Notes: generated by a model not told the origin, from the sequence alone. Positions 24,721 to 35,973 are shown, counted from the first letter of the stretch. The stretch: 64,000 nt of DNA from Diphasiastrum complanatum (GCA_029204225.1 CM055107.1:30839410-30903409), one strand, 5' to 3'. A program made the numbers and translations.

Positions 24721-25307
24721 TTACACCATTTGCAATATAGAAAATTAACATCTACTTAATGAAAGAGATCAAACTCAACAAGATCTTGATCAAACATCAA
24801 ACTTATGATAAAATGAAGTTGTTATCGAAAAATAGTAAGTTATTGTATTTCAAACGTGTGGATCCGAATATCATCAAAACAATGCATTCTACACACAAGG
24901 TTGTAAGATATCATCAATATAGTGCACCAATGGATATATGAACCCAAGAGAACTCATGTATAAGCATGAAATGAGATGAGAGAGAAGAATCCTTTCTTCC
25001 ATGAGTATACATCTATTTATAACATGTCCATGCCTCATTAATGAGTTTGGTTTCCCTTCATAGAAACTTCTAGATAAAAAACCCTATCAAGAATATGACT
25101 AGAATCAATGTATCTAACATTCAAATTTGAATGTGTCCAAACTCAACTTTCTACTTTTCCTCATTTTCTAAAGAGGTAAATTCAAATGTACTTAGGCTAA
25201 AAATAACTTTATAAAGTTTATCACTAAGTACAAAATGCATATTGGCCTCAATTGCCAAACAATCAACATAGACCAAAATAGATCAAACTAGTTGACAATG
25301 TCTCACA
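24721..25307 (-). repeat. 3' LTR of a second minus-strand Copia (approximate)
   Basis: On the minus strand the start TGTGAGACATTGTC at 25307 follows the purine run GAAGAGGGAG, which itself follows the RNase H fragment at 25410-25845. The far end is unclear and placed only roughly. Confidence 0.5.
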
Positions 25308-25409
25308 CTCCCTCTTCAACTAGTTTTAGCATAGACTTTGAGAATATTCCAAGTGAAGTTCTATGCTTTGTAAACAAGTCTTTTTCCAATGCTTTGGTGA
25401 AGATATCAG

Positions 25410-25845
25410 CTACACATTCCCTTGAAGAGACATGTTGAAGCTCCACCTCCTTTGCCATGACTTGCTCCCTACAAAGTGATATGCCACCTCGATATGCTTG
25501 CTCCTAGCATGAAATATAGGATTGCTTGCCAACTTTTGGGCTGAAAGGTTGTCACAAAAGATGATTGGTCTCTCTGAAAAATCCAGCAAGTGAAGATCCT
25601 TGATCATCCTCTTGATCCATACCATCTCTTTTGTACAATGAGTAAGGGTTTTGTACTCGGCCTCACTAGATGACAATGAGATAATGGCTTGTTTCTTCGA
25701 CATCCATGATATAGCTTCATCACCTATGAAAATAATATGTGCACTTATGGATTTCCTATCCATTTGATTTCCAGCAAAGTCCGAATCAAACAAGTTGGGT
25801 GATGATCCCTCATACAATATGCCAAAATCTCAAGGTCCCATGATG
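25410..25845 (-). pseudogene. Copia RNase H C-terminal fragment
   Basis: The minus frame contains the Copia RNase H landmarks in order: DSDFAGNQMDRKSISAHI, ISWMSKKQAIISLSSSEAEY, IIFCDNLSAQKLA and FHARSKHIEVAYHF. It is the C-terminal portion only. The frame is cut at 25846, where the truncated LTR of the next element begins, and is frameshifted near its end. RT and integrase are absent next to it. It probably belongs to the same minus-strand element whose protease end may be at 30.8-32.0 kb, split by the later insertion. Confidence 0.88.
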
Positions 25846-26121
25846 TATTTGTCTTGTGTTTTTATGCATTGATTGGGTTCTAAGCTTAGTATACTTTATT
25901 CTCAGCCTAATGTCCATACTCTGACAGGTTTTCACACGTGTGAAACCAGCAAGTACAAGTTTTGATCAGTAATGATTGTTTTTGTTAGATTTATTCATCT
26001 AGATTTGATCTAAATGCTATCTAATCTTGTGTAGATTGATAGGTTGATCTAATCTAACATCCAATCACACTTGTGGATCTGATTCAGATCTATTCTTGGT
26101 CCATTTTGTTGTACTTTCACA
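25846..26121 (+). repeat. Truncated 5' LTR
   Basis: Matches 30488-30763 with few differences. Includes CACACGTGTG at 25933-25942. Confidence 0.9.
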
Positions 26122-26134
26122 TGGTATCAGAGCC
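26122..26134 (+). promoter_or_regulatory. Primer-binding site, initiator-Met tRNA type
   Basis: TGGTATCAGAGCC immediately after the LTR terminal CA, the standard plant Copia form. Confidence 0.92.
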
Positions 26135-27840
26135 AAGTACAAGTGCATTTAAGGAATTGATCTAAACTATACCCAAATTGGCAGGTTTTTGGAAACAAGC
26201 TAATATTGAGGTAGCGAGGTTGAATGGATAGTTAGAACCATCATATTTGTACCAAATCTTGCTGTGGGATACAGGTGTACTTTCCACACGTGTGGGGCCG
26301 TACAGGACCTGTTTTGGACAGTAAAATTCAGTTTGGTACATTTTGAGCTTCATACACTCAATTTTGAATCAATTTAGTGTATTTTTCAAGCTTTCACTTG
26401 CATTGTCTCTATTCCATTGATTTGTTTTTGGTTTAGATCAATCATATAGATGGATTAAAGCTTGTTTACAGTACATTGAAGTTGATTCTCTGATTTTTTG
26501 AGTGTACATTGAAGTTGAGAGAGAAAGAGTGCTATAAACCAAAGATTAAGGAGTGATTTGCAGGGGGAGTGATTGAAATCCATTATATCTTCATTCTAGA
26601 TTTGTTCAAGAGTGAAAGGGTTGAGTCTAGAAGCATCTAAATGCTAGAAGACACTCTTGTATCAGTCCTCCAAGTGAAATCTTAGTGAATTTCTAAAGCA
26701 CAAACACTCATAAAGGCAAAATCTACCAATACAAGGTGATAAGAATTGTTGGCAAGTACTAGGAGAAAAATTTGAGATCCAAGTCACATTGTTCACCCCT
26801 ACTCAAGTGTGTGAGTGTGTTTTTGACTTTAATCAAAGTCACAAATGTGAGTGAGGCATATGTGTCGTGGTTGATCCAAAATTTTCATGAGATCCTTCCT
26901 TTGTAGAGGGCAAGAACTAGTAACTCAATTCTTGACTTTGGTGGAAAAATTGTCTTATTCATTGTGATCAAATCTTGCTAAGTGGAAATAGCTCTTTGTA
27001 AGCACATATCTTAGTGAGAGAGAAGCATCACATTTCTGAAAATTTGAATTTCATTCCAACTCTAAAGAGGTAGAGTCGTTGGTACTTGGTGGAGTCCAAT
27101 AGGGGTGAATGAATTCAATTTTTTGAACAAAACTTTGACATTATATGTATGAAACTCAAATAAGTTCTATTCAACTTTCTTTGTAAGAGTGTGAGGGTCA
27201 AGTTGTGATCCCATTGGGAGTCTAGAACAGGGAGGAGTCCATATTTGAGTGTTCATATATGATTGGGATCTTTGTGAATCTCTAGATGTCTTATTTTTAA
27301 GCTTGGTGACAAATTATTGACATAGATTGTTGTCAAACCATTTCATGTCCATTCCAAATCTCAAGAGTGAGATTCTTTGGGTCAAGAGGGATTCCAAAAG
27401 GGGTGATTGGATCTGATCTTTGTGTGTTTGAATCAAATATACATGTCAAGTTTTTGTGATCTAGTGTAGATCCTTTTTTTGTGCAAATTAGTGGTTTAAT
27501 TTGTTGTCAAATCAAATCAAATTCAATCCAGATCTCAAGAGTGATATTATTTGGGTCAAGAGTGAATTTAAAAGAAGTGACTAAGTTTGATTTTCAAATA
27601 TATGAAACAAAACCCATACTTTGTTCAAGAATCTCAAAAGTTGAGAGAACTAGTCAAGAGAAAAGGAAAATCTAGGTGTCAAATCTTTTCAAATCCATTC
27701 CAACTCTCAAGATGAAGATTCATTGGTATTTGTTGAGTCCAATAAGGATGTTTGGATCTGATTTTTGTGATTTGATAGAGTGCTTTTGTCTTAGTGATCA
27801 AAGCAAAGATTAGTCTCCAATTGACTAGCTTGAAATAGAT
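26135..27840 (+). other. Long leader with imperfect repeats
   Basis: About 1.7 kb without a frame. A motif of the form CATTCCAA(C/A)TCT(C/A)AAGAGTGAGAT, followed by a GGGTGA(A/T)TG-like end, occurs near 27055, 27350, 27525 and 27690. A CACACGTGTG palindrome lies at 26285-26294. Confidence 0.6.
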
Positions 27841-27969
27841 ATGATTCAAAATTTGTGGTCTAGATCTTGTGTAGATCCTTCTAGATTGTTGAATGTGTTC
27901 AAATCTAGTTTCTTGAGAGTCACGAATTACATTTTGAAAAGTCATATCACTAGGTTTTACTTCCTCATC

Positions 27970-28995
27970 ATGGCATCAATAGGTGGCAACCTATTGGAGG
28001 CAAGTAAGGATCCTAAATGCAACCTTTGTGGCAAGAGAGATTGTTTTGTCTCAAGATGCTACAAAATGAAGATCAATCCATCCAAGGAGAACCAAAGCAA
28101 GGGGGCCGAGGTGAAGGATGGAGCTTCAAGTTCAAACTGCAAAGGCAAGAAGGACAAATCCAAGGAAAGGTGTTTCCTTTGTGGAAAGATGCATGAGGCT
28201 TGGAGTCTCACAAGGACTTACAAGATTTGTCTTCAAAAGTCCATCATCACACATTTCAAACCTTTTGAAGTTTTGCATTTGAAAGTAAATTTTTTGGTTC
28301 AAGATGCAAAGATAAATGTCACTTGGATTTATTTCATGTCCTTGGAAAGCATTTTGCTTAGGACTTTAGAAAAGTTCAAATTTATTGTTATGATTCAAGA
28401 GAAACCAAGAAAGATTAAGAAGCAATCACAAAATGAAAATAGTTTAATTTATGCTCTCATGAAATCTTATGAAGAACTATTTTGCTTTGAAGAGATTTTT
28501 GTATCTCAAAGGTGGATTAAGGCAATAATAGTTGAGTGTGATGTCTTAATAGATAGCAAAGCATGTTTTCCTTGTAAACTTACATTGAATATGAAGTCAA
28601 GGAAATGGAAATGTCTTCATAATGTATTTTTTGTTGGTTTCAATAAGATCATGAATGATGTGTTCATTCATAATGTTGAAGATTGTAAATTTTCAATTTT
28701 AAAGGCAAGTTGTAAACTTCTTATGAGAATAAGTGAAACATCCAAAGTGGACACTTATATCCATAAGCAAGTAGTTAGCCTTATAGAGATGGAAATACTT
28801 CTTGATTTCAATATTAGAAAAATCATGCCAAGTTGTGGTGATTTTTGGACTTATGTTTCTAGCATAAGTAATGTTGATGATCACATGAAGTACACATTAT
28901 ATGATCATGTTTGTTGTGATCATTTTGAGACATGGAGGCCTCGGATTTCCATCAAGGAGGAGCACCAAGAAGGTGATCTGGAGGAGTCATCTTGA
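27970..28995 (+). CDS. Zinc-knuckle gag tail fused to diverged RT-end, LTR element ORF
   Basis: An open frame runs from 27841, and the likely element start is the ATG at 27970. Residues just after it carry two cysteine clusters: CNLCGKRDCFVSRC (CX2CX4CX4C, the usual His replaced by Cys) and CFLCGKMH. The second part resembles the Copia RT palm-thumb with the catalytic YVDD replaced (VECDVLI). FKLTLNMK-like, MNDVFIHN, CKLLMRISE, DTYIHKQV and HFETWRPRIS words follow. It probably encodes no active enzyme. The frame is unusually long for a decayed region, which could reflect recent spread or chance. The gag capsid part is not seen upstream in frame. Confidence 0.5.
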   Translation: MASIGGNLLEASKDPKCNLCGKRDCFVSRCYKMKINPSKENQSKGAEVKDGASSSNCKGKKDKSKERCFLCGKMHEAWSLTRTYKICLQKSIITHFKPFEVLHLKVNFLVQDAKINVTWIYFMSLESILLRTLEKFKFIVMIQEKPRKIKKQSQNENSLIYALMKSYEELFCFEEIFVSQRWIKAIIVECDVLIDSKACFPCKLTLNMKSRKWKCLHNVFFVGFNKIMNDVFIHNVEDCKFSILKASCKLLMRISETSKVDTYIHKQVVSLIEMEILLDFNIRKIMPSCGDFWTYVSSISNVDDHMKYTLYDHVCCDHFETWRPRISIKEEHQEGDLEESS

Positions 28996-29004
28996 GGTTC
29001 AAGT

Positions 29005-29914
29005 GTGCCAAGGATTGAGGAGGAGAGTCCTTCTCAAGTTATGATTCCAAGAAGAATATCAAGAGACAAGGTTAAGCTCATATGGCTCACATTAAAAGGG
29101 AAAGAGGAGCACATTTCAAGTAGTATACATCTCATAGTTGCTTCTCTTATGTCATTTGGTGAATCAATTTGCTTTGCATTTCAAAGTTGGAGTAAAGCAA
29201 TACTAGTTGAGTATGGTGTCTCTCTTGAGAACATAGTTGATGTTCTTAATGATATGAAATTGATTTTAGATCAATTAGAAAGCAAATGGTTATTTCATCA
29301 AATGTATGCTCTTGAGTCTTGCAAGAGGAGTTGTCCACTCATAGTGTGAAAAATTGTCTTTTTCATGTATTGAGGCAAATTGTAAACTCTTTATGAGAGA
29401 AAGTGAATCATCCTCTAAGGAAACTTATCTCCATAATGAAGTATCTAGCCTCATTAGATCTGAGATTAGCATGGTAACCAAGCATGAAGATATGATACAA
29501 ACTCTTTGTTATTATAGCATGCATAGTCTTGCCAATGTTGATGAGCCCAATCCTCGAGATCTTTGTAACATGATGTAGGATCTTTGTGATCCTCATGAGT
29601 CAAGAAGGACTCTTTATTTTATCATGGAGTTGCAGCTATTTTCAAGGAGGAGGAGCTTTTGGATCAACCATATGCTTCCGAATGGAACAAATCAATGAAA
29701 GAGGTGCTAGGATGGTGCAAAGCTCTCAAGTTCATCAAAAAAGTCAACATCAAAGAGGCACTATCATGGATATGGTGATTTTGGATCGACGTAAAGCTCA
29801 TTGGCTGATCTTCACACCTTTGAACCAGCAAGGATCCATATTAGAAGACCAATTCAGCCCATGGAGTCAATCTCAATATCATCATGTTTTTATCAAGTTA
29901 GTTTTGAGGAGGAG
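29005..29914 (+). pseudogene. Second diverged RT-end block and element tail
   Basis: Frames 29005-29349 and 29354-29578 repeat the theme of the preceding ORF: KAILVEYGV, DQLESKWLFHQMYALES, EANCKLFMRESE, ETYLHNEVSSLI and SLANVDEP. This looks like a tandem or recombinant duplication of the same pol-derived segment inside one element. Stops separate the pieces. The polypurine tract TTGAGGAGGAG ends at 29914. Confidence 0.55.
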
Positions 29915-30763
29915 TGTTAAAATTGGCAAAAGCTAACTTGATCATATCTTGTGAATACCATTATGAGTAGTACATATCATCATAAGACATGTGTGGAGCC
30001 TGTTCCCAGGTGTGAAATAAATGCATTTATCATTTAGATGAGTCATATAGGTTGTACATACCATTTCATTTGAGATCTAGTGACTAAAATGGCCAAAATC
30101 TAGTTTTCTAGCTATATGCCACTTGGCATCATTTTATTGGTAGGAAAAGCTATTTCACATGGATAGGAGTGATCTCACACGTGCCAAGGACTGCTCACAT
30201 GTGTGAAAACATCAGTAGTAGGTGAGATTCAACTTGTAGTAGATAATTGTGCAAGTCCCTATAAATTAGGAAAATTGCCTAAAATCAAGGGAGGTGGCTA
30301 TAAGTTAGGAAACTTGGTCCATGTGCCATATTGATGATTATTGGTGATCCTTTGATGAGTAGGCACTCTCACATGTGCCAAATCAGCTCAGTAAGCATCA
30401 GCTCTTGTGTATATATGGTGGCTCATTTGGCCATAATTGATATGGGAGCTAAATCTTGATTTTGGAGCAATTCTAGTGTTTTCTCTCTATTTGTCTTGTG
30501 TTTTTATGCATTAATTGGGTTCTAAGCTTAGTATACTTTATTCTCAGCCTAATGTCCGTACTCTGATAGGTTCTCACACGTGTGAAACCAGCAAGTACAA
30601 GTTTTGATCAATAATGATTGTTCTTGTTAGATTTATTCATCTAGATTTGATCTAAATGCTATCTAATCTTGTGTAGATTGATAGGTTGATCTAATCTAAC
30701 ATCCAATCACACTTGTGGATCTGATTCAAATATATTCTTGGTCCATTTTGCTGTACTTTCACA
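29915..30763 (+). repeat. 3' LTR
   Basis: 849 bp, TGTTAAAATTGG to TTTCACA. Carries CACACGTGTG at 30575-30584 and several CACATGTG variants near 29990-30195 and 30370. Confidence 0.88.
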
Positions 30764-31010
30764 TTCTTGAGGCTACATACTTGCGCAAGGATGTAAGGGT
30801 CCTTCATGGATGATTTACTTAATCTCAAGAGAAGTTTATAAAATGCCTCACAAAATGAAAAAACATGACTTTTCAAACTATGAGATATTATCTCATTCTT
30901 GTTCTTACTAGATCCAAGAGCATACATTTGACGACACAACCTCTTGCTTTCAAAATGTTTTGGAAACATATCTAAGCCATTAGAGACAATAGACATCATA
31001 CAAGACTAGT
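30764..31010 (-). pseudogene. Diverged Copia RT-end fragment
   Basis: The minus frame reads FESKRLCRQMYALGSS, NKNEIISHSLKS, FYKLLLRLSKSS and DPYILAQVCSL. This matches the Copia pattern FEMxDLGxMHYFLG...NEIxISQxKY...KL in register, and matches the other RT-end blocks in the window. It is cut at 30764 by the neighbouring LTR end. Confidence 0.6.
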
Positions 31011-31135
31011 ATTGCCTTACTTGAACTTTGAGATGTAAAAATTTCAATAAAGCAGTAATAATAGAGAAGCATAAGTGAGAATGTTGGATTAGATACCACC
31101 TGAAAATTGCCCCTCTTTGGCATGAATTGTGAGCC

Positions 31136-32030
31136 TTATAGATTCGGCCTTGCCTTTTTAAGATTCCCTTGAAACCATGTGTTGAGAAGACTCCTCCTCA
31201 AGCCTTGGCAAATCTCCATCATGCATTTGGATTTTTGGTGATTTGAGAATCCTACCATCATCCTCTTGATTGAGATGAGATCCTCCTTACTCCTTATATG
31301 CAAAGGAATATTGGCAAAGCATATGGATCTAAAGATCCCCAAAGTATCAACTATTGCAATCTTCATATCAAACACGATTGATAAGAGATACCTCCAATTA
31401 AAGTCTTCAAATAAGAAGTCACATAAAATGTCACCATCTTTGCTTCTACATGATGAAATGAGATCATCCAAATGAACAAGATAAGAGAATCGATCAGAAG
31501 TAGACCTCCTTGGCAATAATTCTCTATGTGATTTTGCCAAAGCGCCATCTTCATGAGCCTTACCATCTTGGAACATAGGTTGAGGTAGATCACTTGCCTT
31601 CTCCTCCTTGAGATGATCCAAGCTCCTCTTGGCCACACTTCCACAAGGATTAGTATTAATCTTGAAAAGATTACCACATCTAGATCTTGTTGCTACCACA
31701 TCACCATCCCCCTTAACCAATCAAGCATCTTTTTCAAAATCAACTTGGATACCATCATCTAGCATCTTGCCAACACTAATGAGATTCATAGTGAGATTAG
31801 ACACAAAAAGTACATCTTCAAGAATCATAGTGGATTCAACACCAATTGGTACACTACCAATTCTTTCTATCTTGCATTCACCATCAGTAGGAATGAAAAT
31901 AAACTTTCTAGAACCATTGTAAGGTGCAAGATGGATGAAAGAATTTCTTGAACTAGTCATATGAGAACTAGATCCACTATCTATCCACCAGGAATTTTCA
32001 TTTTCAAAACTAGAAGAAGACTCATCAACG
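31136..32030 (-). pseudogene. Copia protease and gag-pre-integrase fragment
   Basis: On the minus strand from about 32000 down: a protease-like DSGSSSHMTSSRNSF, then PTDGECKIERIGSVPIG, ILEDVLFVSNLTMNLISVGK and LDDGIQVDFEKDA. After a frame change the text is VKGDGDVVATRSRCGNLFKI, the gag-pre-integrase lead-in. From there the frame (194 codons, to 31136) continues into a non-canonical tail without integrase DDE motifs. It is a deletion derivative. The protease DSGSSSHM is a conserved variant of the usual DSGAS. Confidence 0.85.
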
Positions 32031-32290
32031 TAGGCATGTCATTCTCTAGTTGAGCTAGGCTTTTCATCCACTTTGTAATGGTCTTGACTCCTCTGAAGAA
32101 AAACAGTCTGAACTTACCATGTGCACCCATCCATGTGCCAAACCTATAGCCAAAACAGTAGATCGAGTATAAATTAGAAAATAATATATGTCATTACCAA
32201 ATTAAGTGGATGGCATATCATTAAGACTATCACTCTAGATTTTTCTAGTTAGGATCTTATTTCAATATCATTAATTGAGACACCACATAA
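32031..32290. other. Intergenic, nothing recognised
   Basis: Short stretch upstream of the protease fragment, probably decayed gag that cannot be read. Confidence 0.3.
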
Positions 32291-32299
32291 TCCAAAAAC

Positions 32300-32490
32300 A
32301 TTAATGAATAACCCTAAATTTCAAACTTCTAATAGTAAATCCCTTGCCTTAAATACTTATCCTGTACTCCAGATCTCTAACCCTAAATCATAAATCCTAA
32401 GCTCTATATCCCTTATCCTAAGCCCTTTATTCTAAACCAAAAACCCCTTATTCTAGAATCTAATTCCCTTATCCTAAACCCTAGACCCAT
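32300..32490 (-). repeat. Degenerate telomere-like repeat tract
   Basis: Variants of CCCTAAA occur repeatedly: AACCCTAAATTTC, AACCCTAAATCATAAATCC, CCTAAGCCC, TTCTAAACC and CCTAAACCCTAGACCC. No perfect tandem array remains. It resembles the interstitial AAACCCTA-rich DNA of many plant genomes rather than a chromosome end. Confidence 0.6.
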
Positions 32491-32926
32491 TATCTCCAAG
32501 ATTTTGGATGGGAGCAGGCATGGCAACCAAGCAATGTGCCATTGTACCACCAAGGACCCTTCTCAAGGATGCTAATAATTATCTCTTGGCTAAACTATAG
32601 ATATGTGTGGTGTGTAATCAACTGACAAGATCCACACCAGAATTAGTAAAGAATTAGTGAGAGATAAAATAAAGGGATATAAAATAAACTATCAGTTTAT
32701 GAGATATAATATTAGCTATTGATATAATATCAAATCGAATGACATGTTATCCTTGAAATAGCAGCTTGCTTTTGCAAGTGATATCACTCCAAAGATAGTT
32801 TTGCGTTACAGAAGATACACCATGCATAGCTAATATTCGAGTAAATTATTGATGCCTTTATAAGTTTTTAACCCCTCACAAACAAAATCTCAAGTTTCAA
32901 GCCATAATCAATTTTACTGATCTAAA
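32491..32926. other. Intergenic, nothing recognised
   Basis: AT-rich sequence between the telomere-like tract and the decayed frame at 32927. No feature was recognised. Confidence 0.35.
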
Positions 32927-33440
32927 CTAAATTGGCATGCCTACAACATCAATGGCATCAAATATATCTTTTTCAAACTTGAGGCATTGATCACAGTCTA
33001 ATAATGGTTTAGGAAGAGTGGAAGGGAGGGAAGTGGAAGCATGATTGGCATCAACAATAGTAGTAACAATAGAATCCAAATTTACTAAGGATTTATTTAT
33101 AGGCTGATTTAAACTTTTAGTTGCAACTATGTTATCTAAATTAAGATTAGCTGGGGATTTTGGAGTAGGAGAAAGCTTGATGTGTCTAGTCTTCTTTGGA
33201 GTTTTTTCATTGAATTATACACTTCTCTTAGGGGACTTTTGCTTTTGTGGCCTTTTTGTAGAAAGATCGGTTTGATAGAAGCCTCTCTCATGAAGCTTGG
33301 AATATCTATCCCCCATTCTATATAGTAACTTAATAACTTTAGGCATTATAGCCTTTTGAAGATACTAGAGTGCCGAGGAGTGAATTAGAAAAATGCTCCA
33401 AGTCCTCTTTGGTGATCTGTCACACCATCTGGATAAAAGA
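32927..33440 (-). pseudogene. Decayed coding sequence of unknown family
   Basis: From an ATG at 33346 the minus strand stays open for 139 codons except for one TAA at 33217-33215, ending in TAG at 32929-32927. The text looks like protein rather than chance: KVIKLLYRMGDRYSKLHERG, a Lys/Pro-rich stretch, then LDCDQCLKFEKDIFDAID. Just upstream another frame reads QITKEDLEHFSNSLLG. I do not recognise the family. Composition suggests a nuclear or transposon protein with a basic linker. Confidence 0.45.
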
Positions 33441-33479
33441 GGCTCTTGGAGTAAGGAACATGCAATTAACTATTGGACT

Positions 33480-34290
33480 AATGCTCCTTGGGCATCGTAT
33501 TATACAAAATTTAGCTTGATAATTTTACATTTTGATGTACATATATAGACCACATGTGTCGAGCATTCCCACATGTGAGTAGTAGGCCTATTTGCATTAG
33601 CCAATTCATGCCTTAGAATAGCTTGTTTTACAAAGCAAAGTAAAAGTAGGCAAAAGCTAGTCAAGTAGAATCATGCCAAGTTGGGCCTCAATCTTCTCAT
33701 GACTTGTACAAATCAGAATGCATGATTAGGATAGGCAAATAGACATCCATCTTGAGTCCTAAGAGGCGTTGACACACGTCATAAAGTGTAAAAGTGCAAA
33801 TTGGCAAGTAGTGCAACATAGGTCAAAAACATCATCACTTTGGCTTTTGGGGTCCAATCAAAATATGCGGTGCAAATCATGGATCCAATCATGTTTAGAA
33901 GTGAATACATGCCTTCTTGAGTAGGACCTTGAGCTACCACTATATGGATGTGGAGTTTCATTGTACATTGGAATAATTTTGAGAGTTAATCAAGTTCTTG
34001 ACTTGCATACTTTTGTTCTATTCTTTCTCTACCCGATGGGTGGTTGTTTTCTCTCTCTACTCGAGAGCAAGGTGCTTGTTTGGCTCTTCCATAATGAGCT
34101 CTACTTAGTTTTTTCAAGGATATGCATGAACCTAATTGCTTGACTTTGGATGATGATTCATTTTTTGTGTACAAGAGCTCTTACCTAGATCCAAATTGTG
34201 TTTGATAGCTCATCTAAATCTGAGCTGATCAAGAGTAATTTAGTAGTGTGCAACCTCCCATGAATGTAGGTCATGGTAGATCTATTCAAG
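33480..34290 (+). repeat. LTR-like relic
   Basis: It holds CCACATGTGTCGAG and CCCACATGTGA boxes near 33550-33575 and the paired TTCTTTCTCTACCCGA / CTCTCTCTACTCGAG boxes near 34022-34065 that mark the other LTRs, here in plus orientation. No ends, PBS or coding were found. Confidence 0.4.
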
Positions 34291-35600
34291 GTCCTCAAAA
34301 CTCACTTTTTTGACAATATTCCAAGCCCCACAGCACTTTCACTCTTGGTTTTCATATATGTAGATGTACATCTTCAATCACTGGTTGCCACATGCCCCTT
34401 TGACTTTTCTTCGCTTGTGCAAACAAAAATGTGTGAAATCAAATTTTTTGAGTCATTATTTTTTGTTTTTTTACAGCATCCTCTGTGCCATATCGCCTAT
34501 GTGCATGCATGGACAACCCCCTTGCACAACAAATATGCACTTCTTTTTTATGGCTTATTATGTCATACATGGCTTCTTCTTTTGCCCATTCTAATAAAGA
34601 TCTGGCACTCTTTTCTTTTCTGTCTAATTTAGCATCATAGATATTATAAACTACTACAAGTCTTTATTCCATCATTTCTTGCATGCTTTTTTAACTACAC
34701 AACAAAATGGTGAGGTTTTTTACGAGCATCATGTCATATTTAGAGATATTATTAAGCTATCTAGTAAATCATATGGCCCATAAATAGAAATTTCATAGAA
34801 TGTATACTAGGCTTTTTTACCAATTTAAAAACATCACGTCTTGCAAATTTTGCGAAAGGATTTGTAGTTGTTTTGAGTACCAAACAAGTTTTGTTTTTCT
34901 ATTGATCAATCAAATGTCAAAAGAGGTTGAGGCTCCCAATTTTAAACATGTTGACTCGTTTCATTCAACTCCTCAATATTCTCAATAAGATATCAATTAA
35001 CTTATAATTAACAAACTTGAAAAGTTTGTGACTTCAATAATGCAAATTTGAAAATAAATTGTGAAGCTTTTACTAGTGTACCCTCCTTAGAATACAAATC
35101 AAGCGAGGCTAATTCGAAAGCCTTTTATTCATTTAGCAAAGTATTATACAGTTGATAATTTATATAATACAACATCTAATTTGTGTAATTTTCATTATTA
35201 TCATGAAGCTGAAGTTTTTTTTTCTCTTGTCAAGCAGCTTTACAAAGTTTCTAGATATTATGAATTTTGAATGTGATGACTTGATAGCTAGGGTTGATGA
35301 TGACGGAGATGAAGGTTTTTTTTAGCGATGACACTAAGGCCTTATCAAATATACCTGATTGTAGATGCACTGCACCCTTTGAGGAGAAATGTATGCACTT
35401 TGAGCTCAATTAGACATTCCTACTCCACCAATTATAACATTTATAGATGAATTTTCTCCCGATTGATGGTCATAACATAGATCATATGAACCTTGTTGAA
35501 GCAGATCATGATGAGAGTGTAAGTGTATTTGTATTGTGATTGGATATTTGTTTCCTTTGCTTGTCATTTATGAGATATCTAAAACTCTTGTCTTTCTGTA
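34291..35600. other. Intergenic, nothing recognised
   Basis: AT-rich DNA. The 119-residue frame at 34273-34632 is hydrophobic and shows no family signature. Confidence 0.35.
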
Positions 35601-35604
35601 TGTA

Positions 35605-35830
35605 GACTATTCTTATTATAGATGAATTTGTTCGTCATCATAGAGAAATTTTGTCAGCATTCTAGCTTCACAAGGATAGTGGCTTTGGCCATTACCTCAA
35701 GTATTTCAAAAATAATGAGATTTGCATTGCTCACTCATAATTCAGTCCTATTAGAGAGATATTAATCATGGGTTTTAAGGCATTTTATCATTATGCAGAC
35801 CTACATAAGTTCATTGAAATAAATTAGATT
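35605..35830 (+). pseudogene. Short decayed coding remnant, unknown
   Basis: One frame, broken by two stops, reads IIDEFVRHHREILSAF, then HKDSGFGHYLKYFKNNEI, then REILIMGFKAFYHYADLH. The composition is protein-like but no family is recognised. Confidence 0.3.
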
Positions 35831-35973
35831 ATTTTTTGTAGAAAGTTTAAATGAATTTAAAATTCTAGGATATGGATTTGAGAACGTTTTATTAAGGAAC
35901 TCTCATTATTCATTATCTGCTACGTATATAATCAAGTGGCAATGAGGACAATGCCAATTTCTTAGATCCATTT

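Larger units (their letters stand above)
25846..30763 (+). mobile_element. LTR element with 5'-truncated LTR, degenerate gag/pol interior
   Basis: The 3' LTR is 29915-30763 (starts TGTTAAAATTGG after TTGAGGAGGAG, ends TTTCACA). Its last 276 bp recur at 25846-26121 as a 5' LTR lacking about the first 570 bp. The primer-binding site TGGTATCAGAGCC follows at 26122. The interior has a long repeated leader, a 384-codon frame with zinc-knuckle-like cysteines, and degenerate RT-end blocks. There is no intact integrase, RT core or RNase H. The left flank is a minus-strand Copia RNase H and the right flank a minus-strand Copia RT-end, so it appears to have landed in an older element, with loss of DNA at the left edge. 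No target-site duplication can be tested. Confidence 0.85.

Noticed and set aside
28440-29640. A novel conserved accessory ORF carried by several LTR elements
   Set aside because: The repeated words line up in order with the Copia RT palm/thumb and linker (for example CKL...DTYI and FESK...MYALG). It is better explained as a diverged RT remnant than as a new gene.
34273-34632. 119-codon plus-strand frame
   Set aside because: Low-complexity hydrophobic translation, no start context or family; likely chance in AT-rich DNA.
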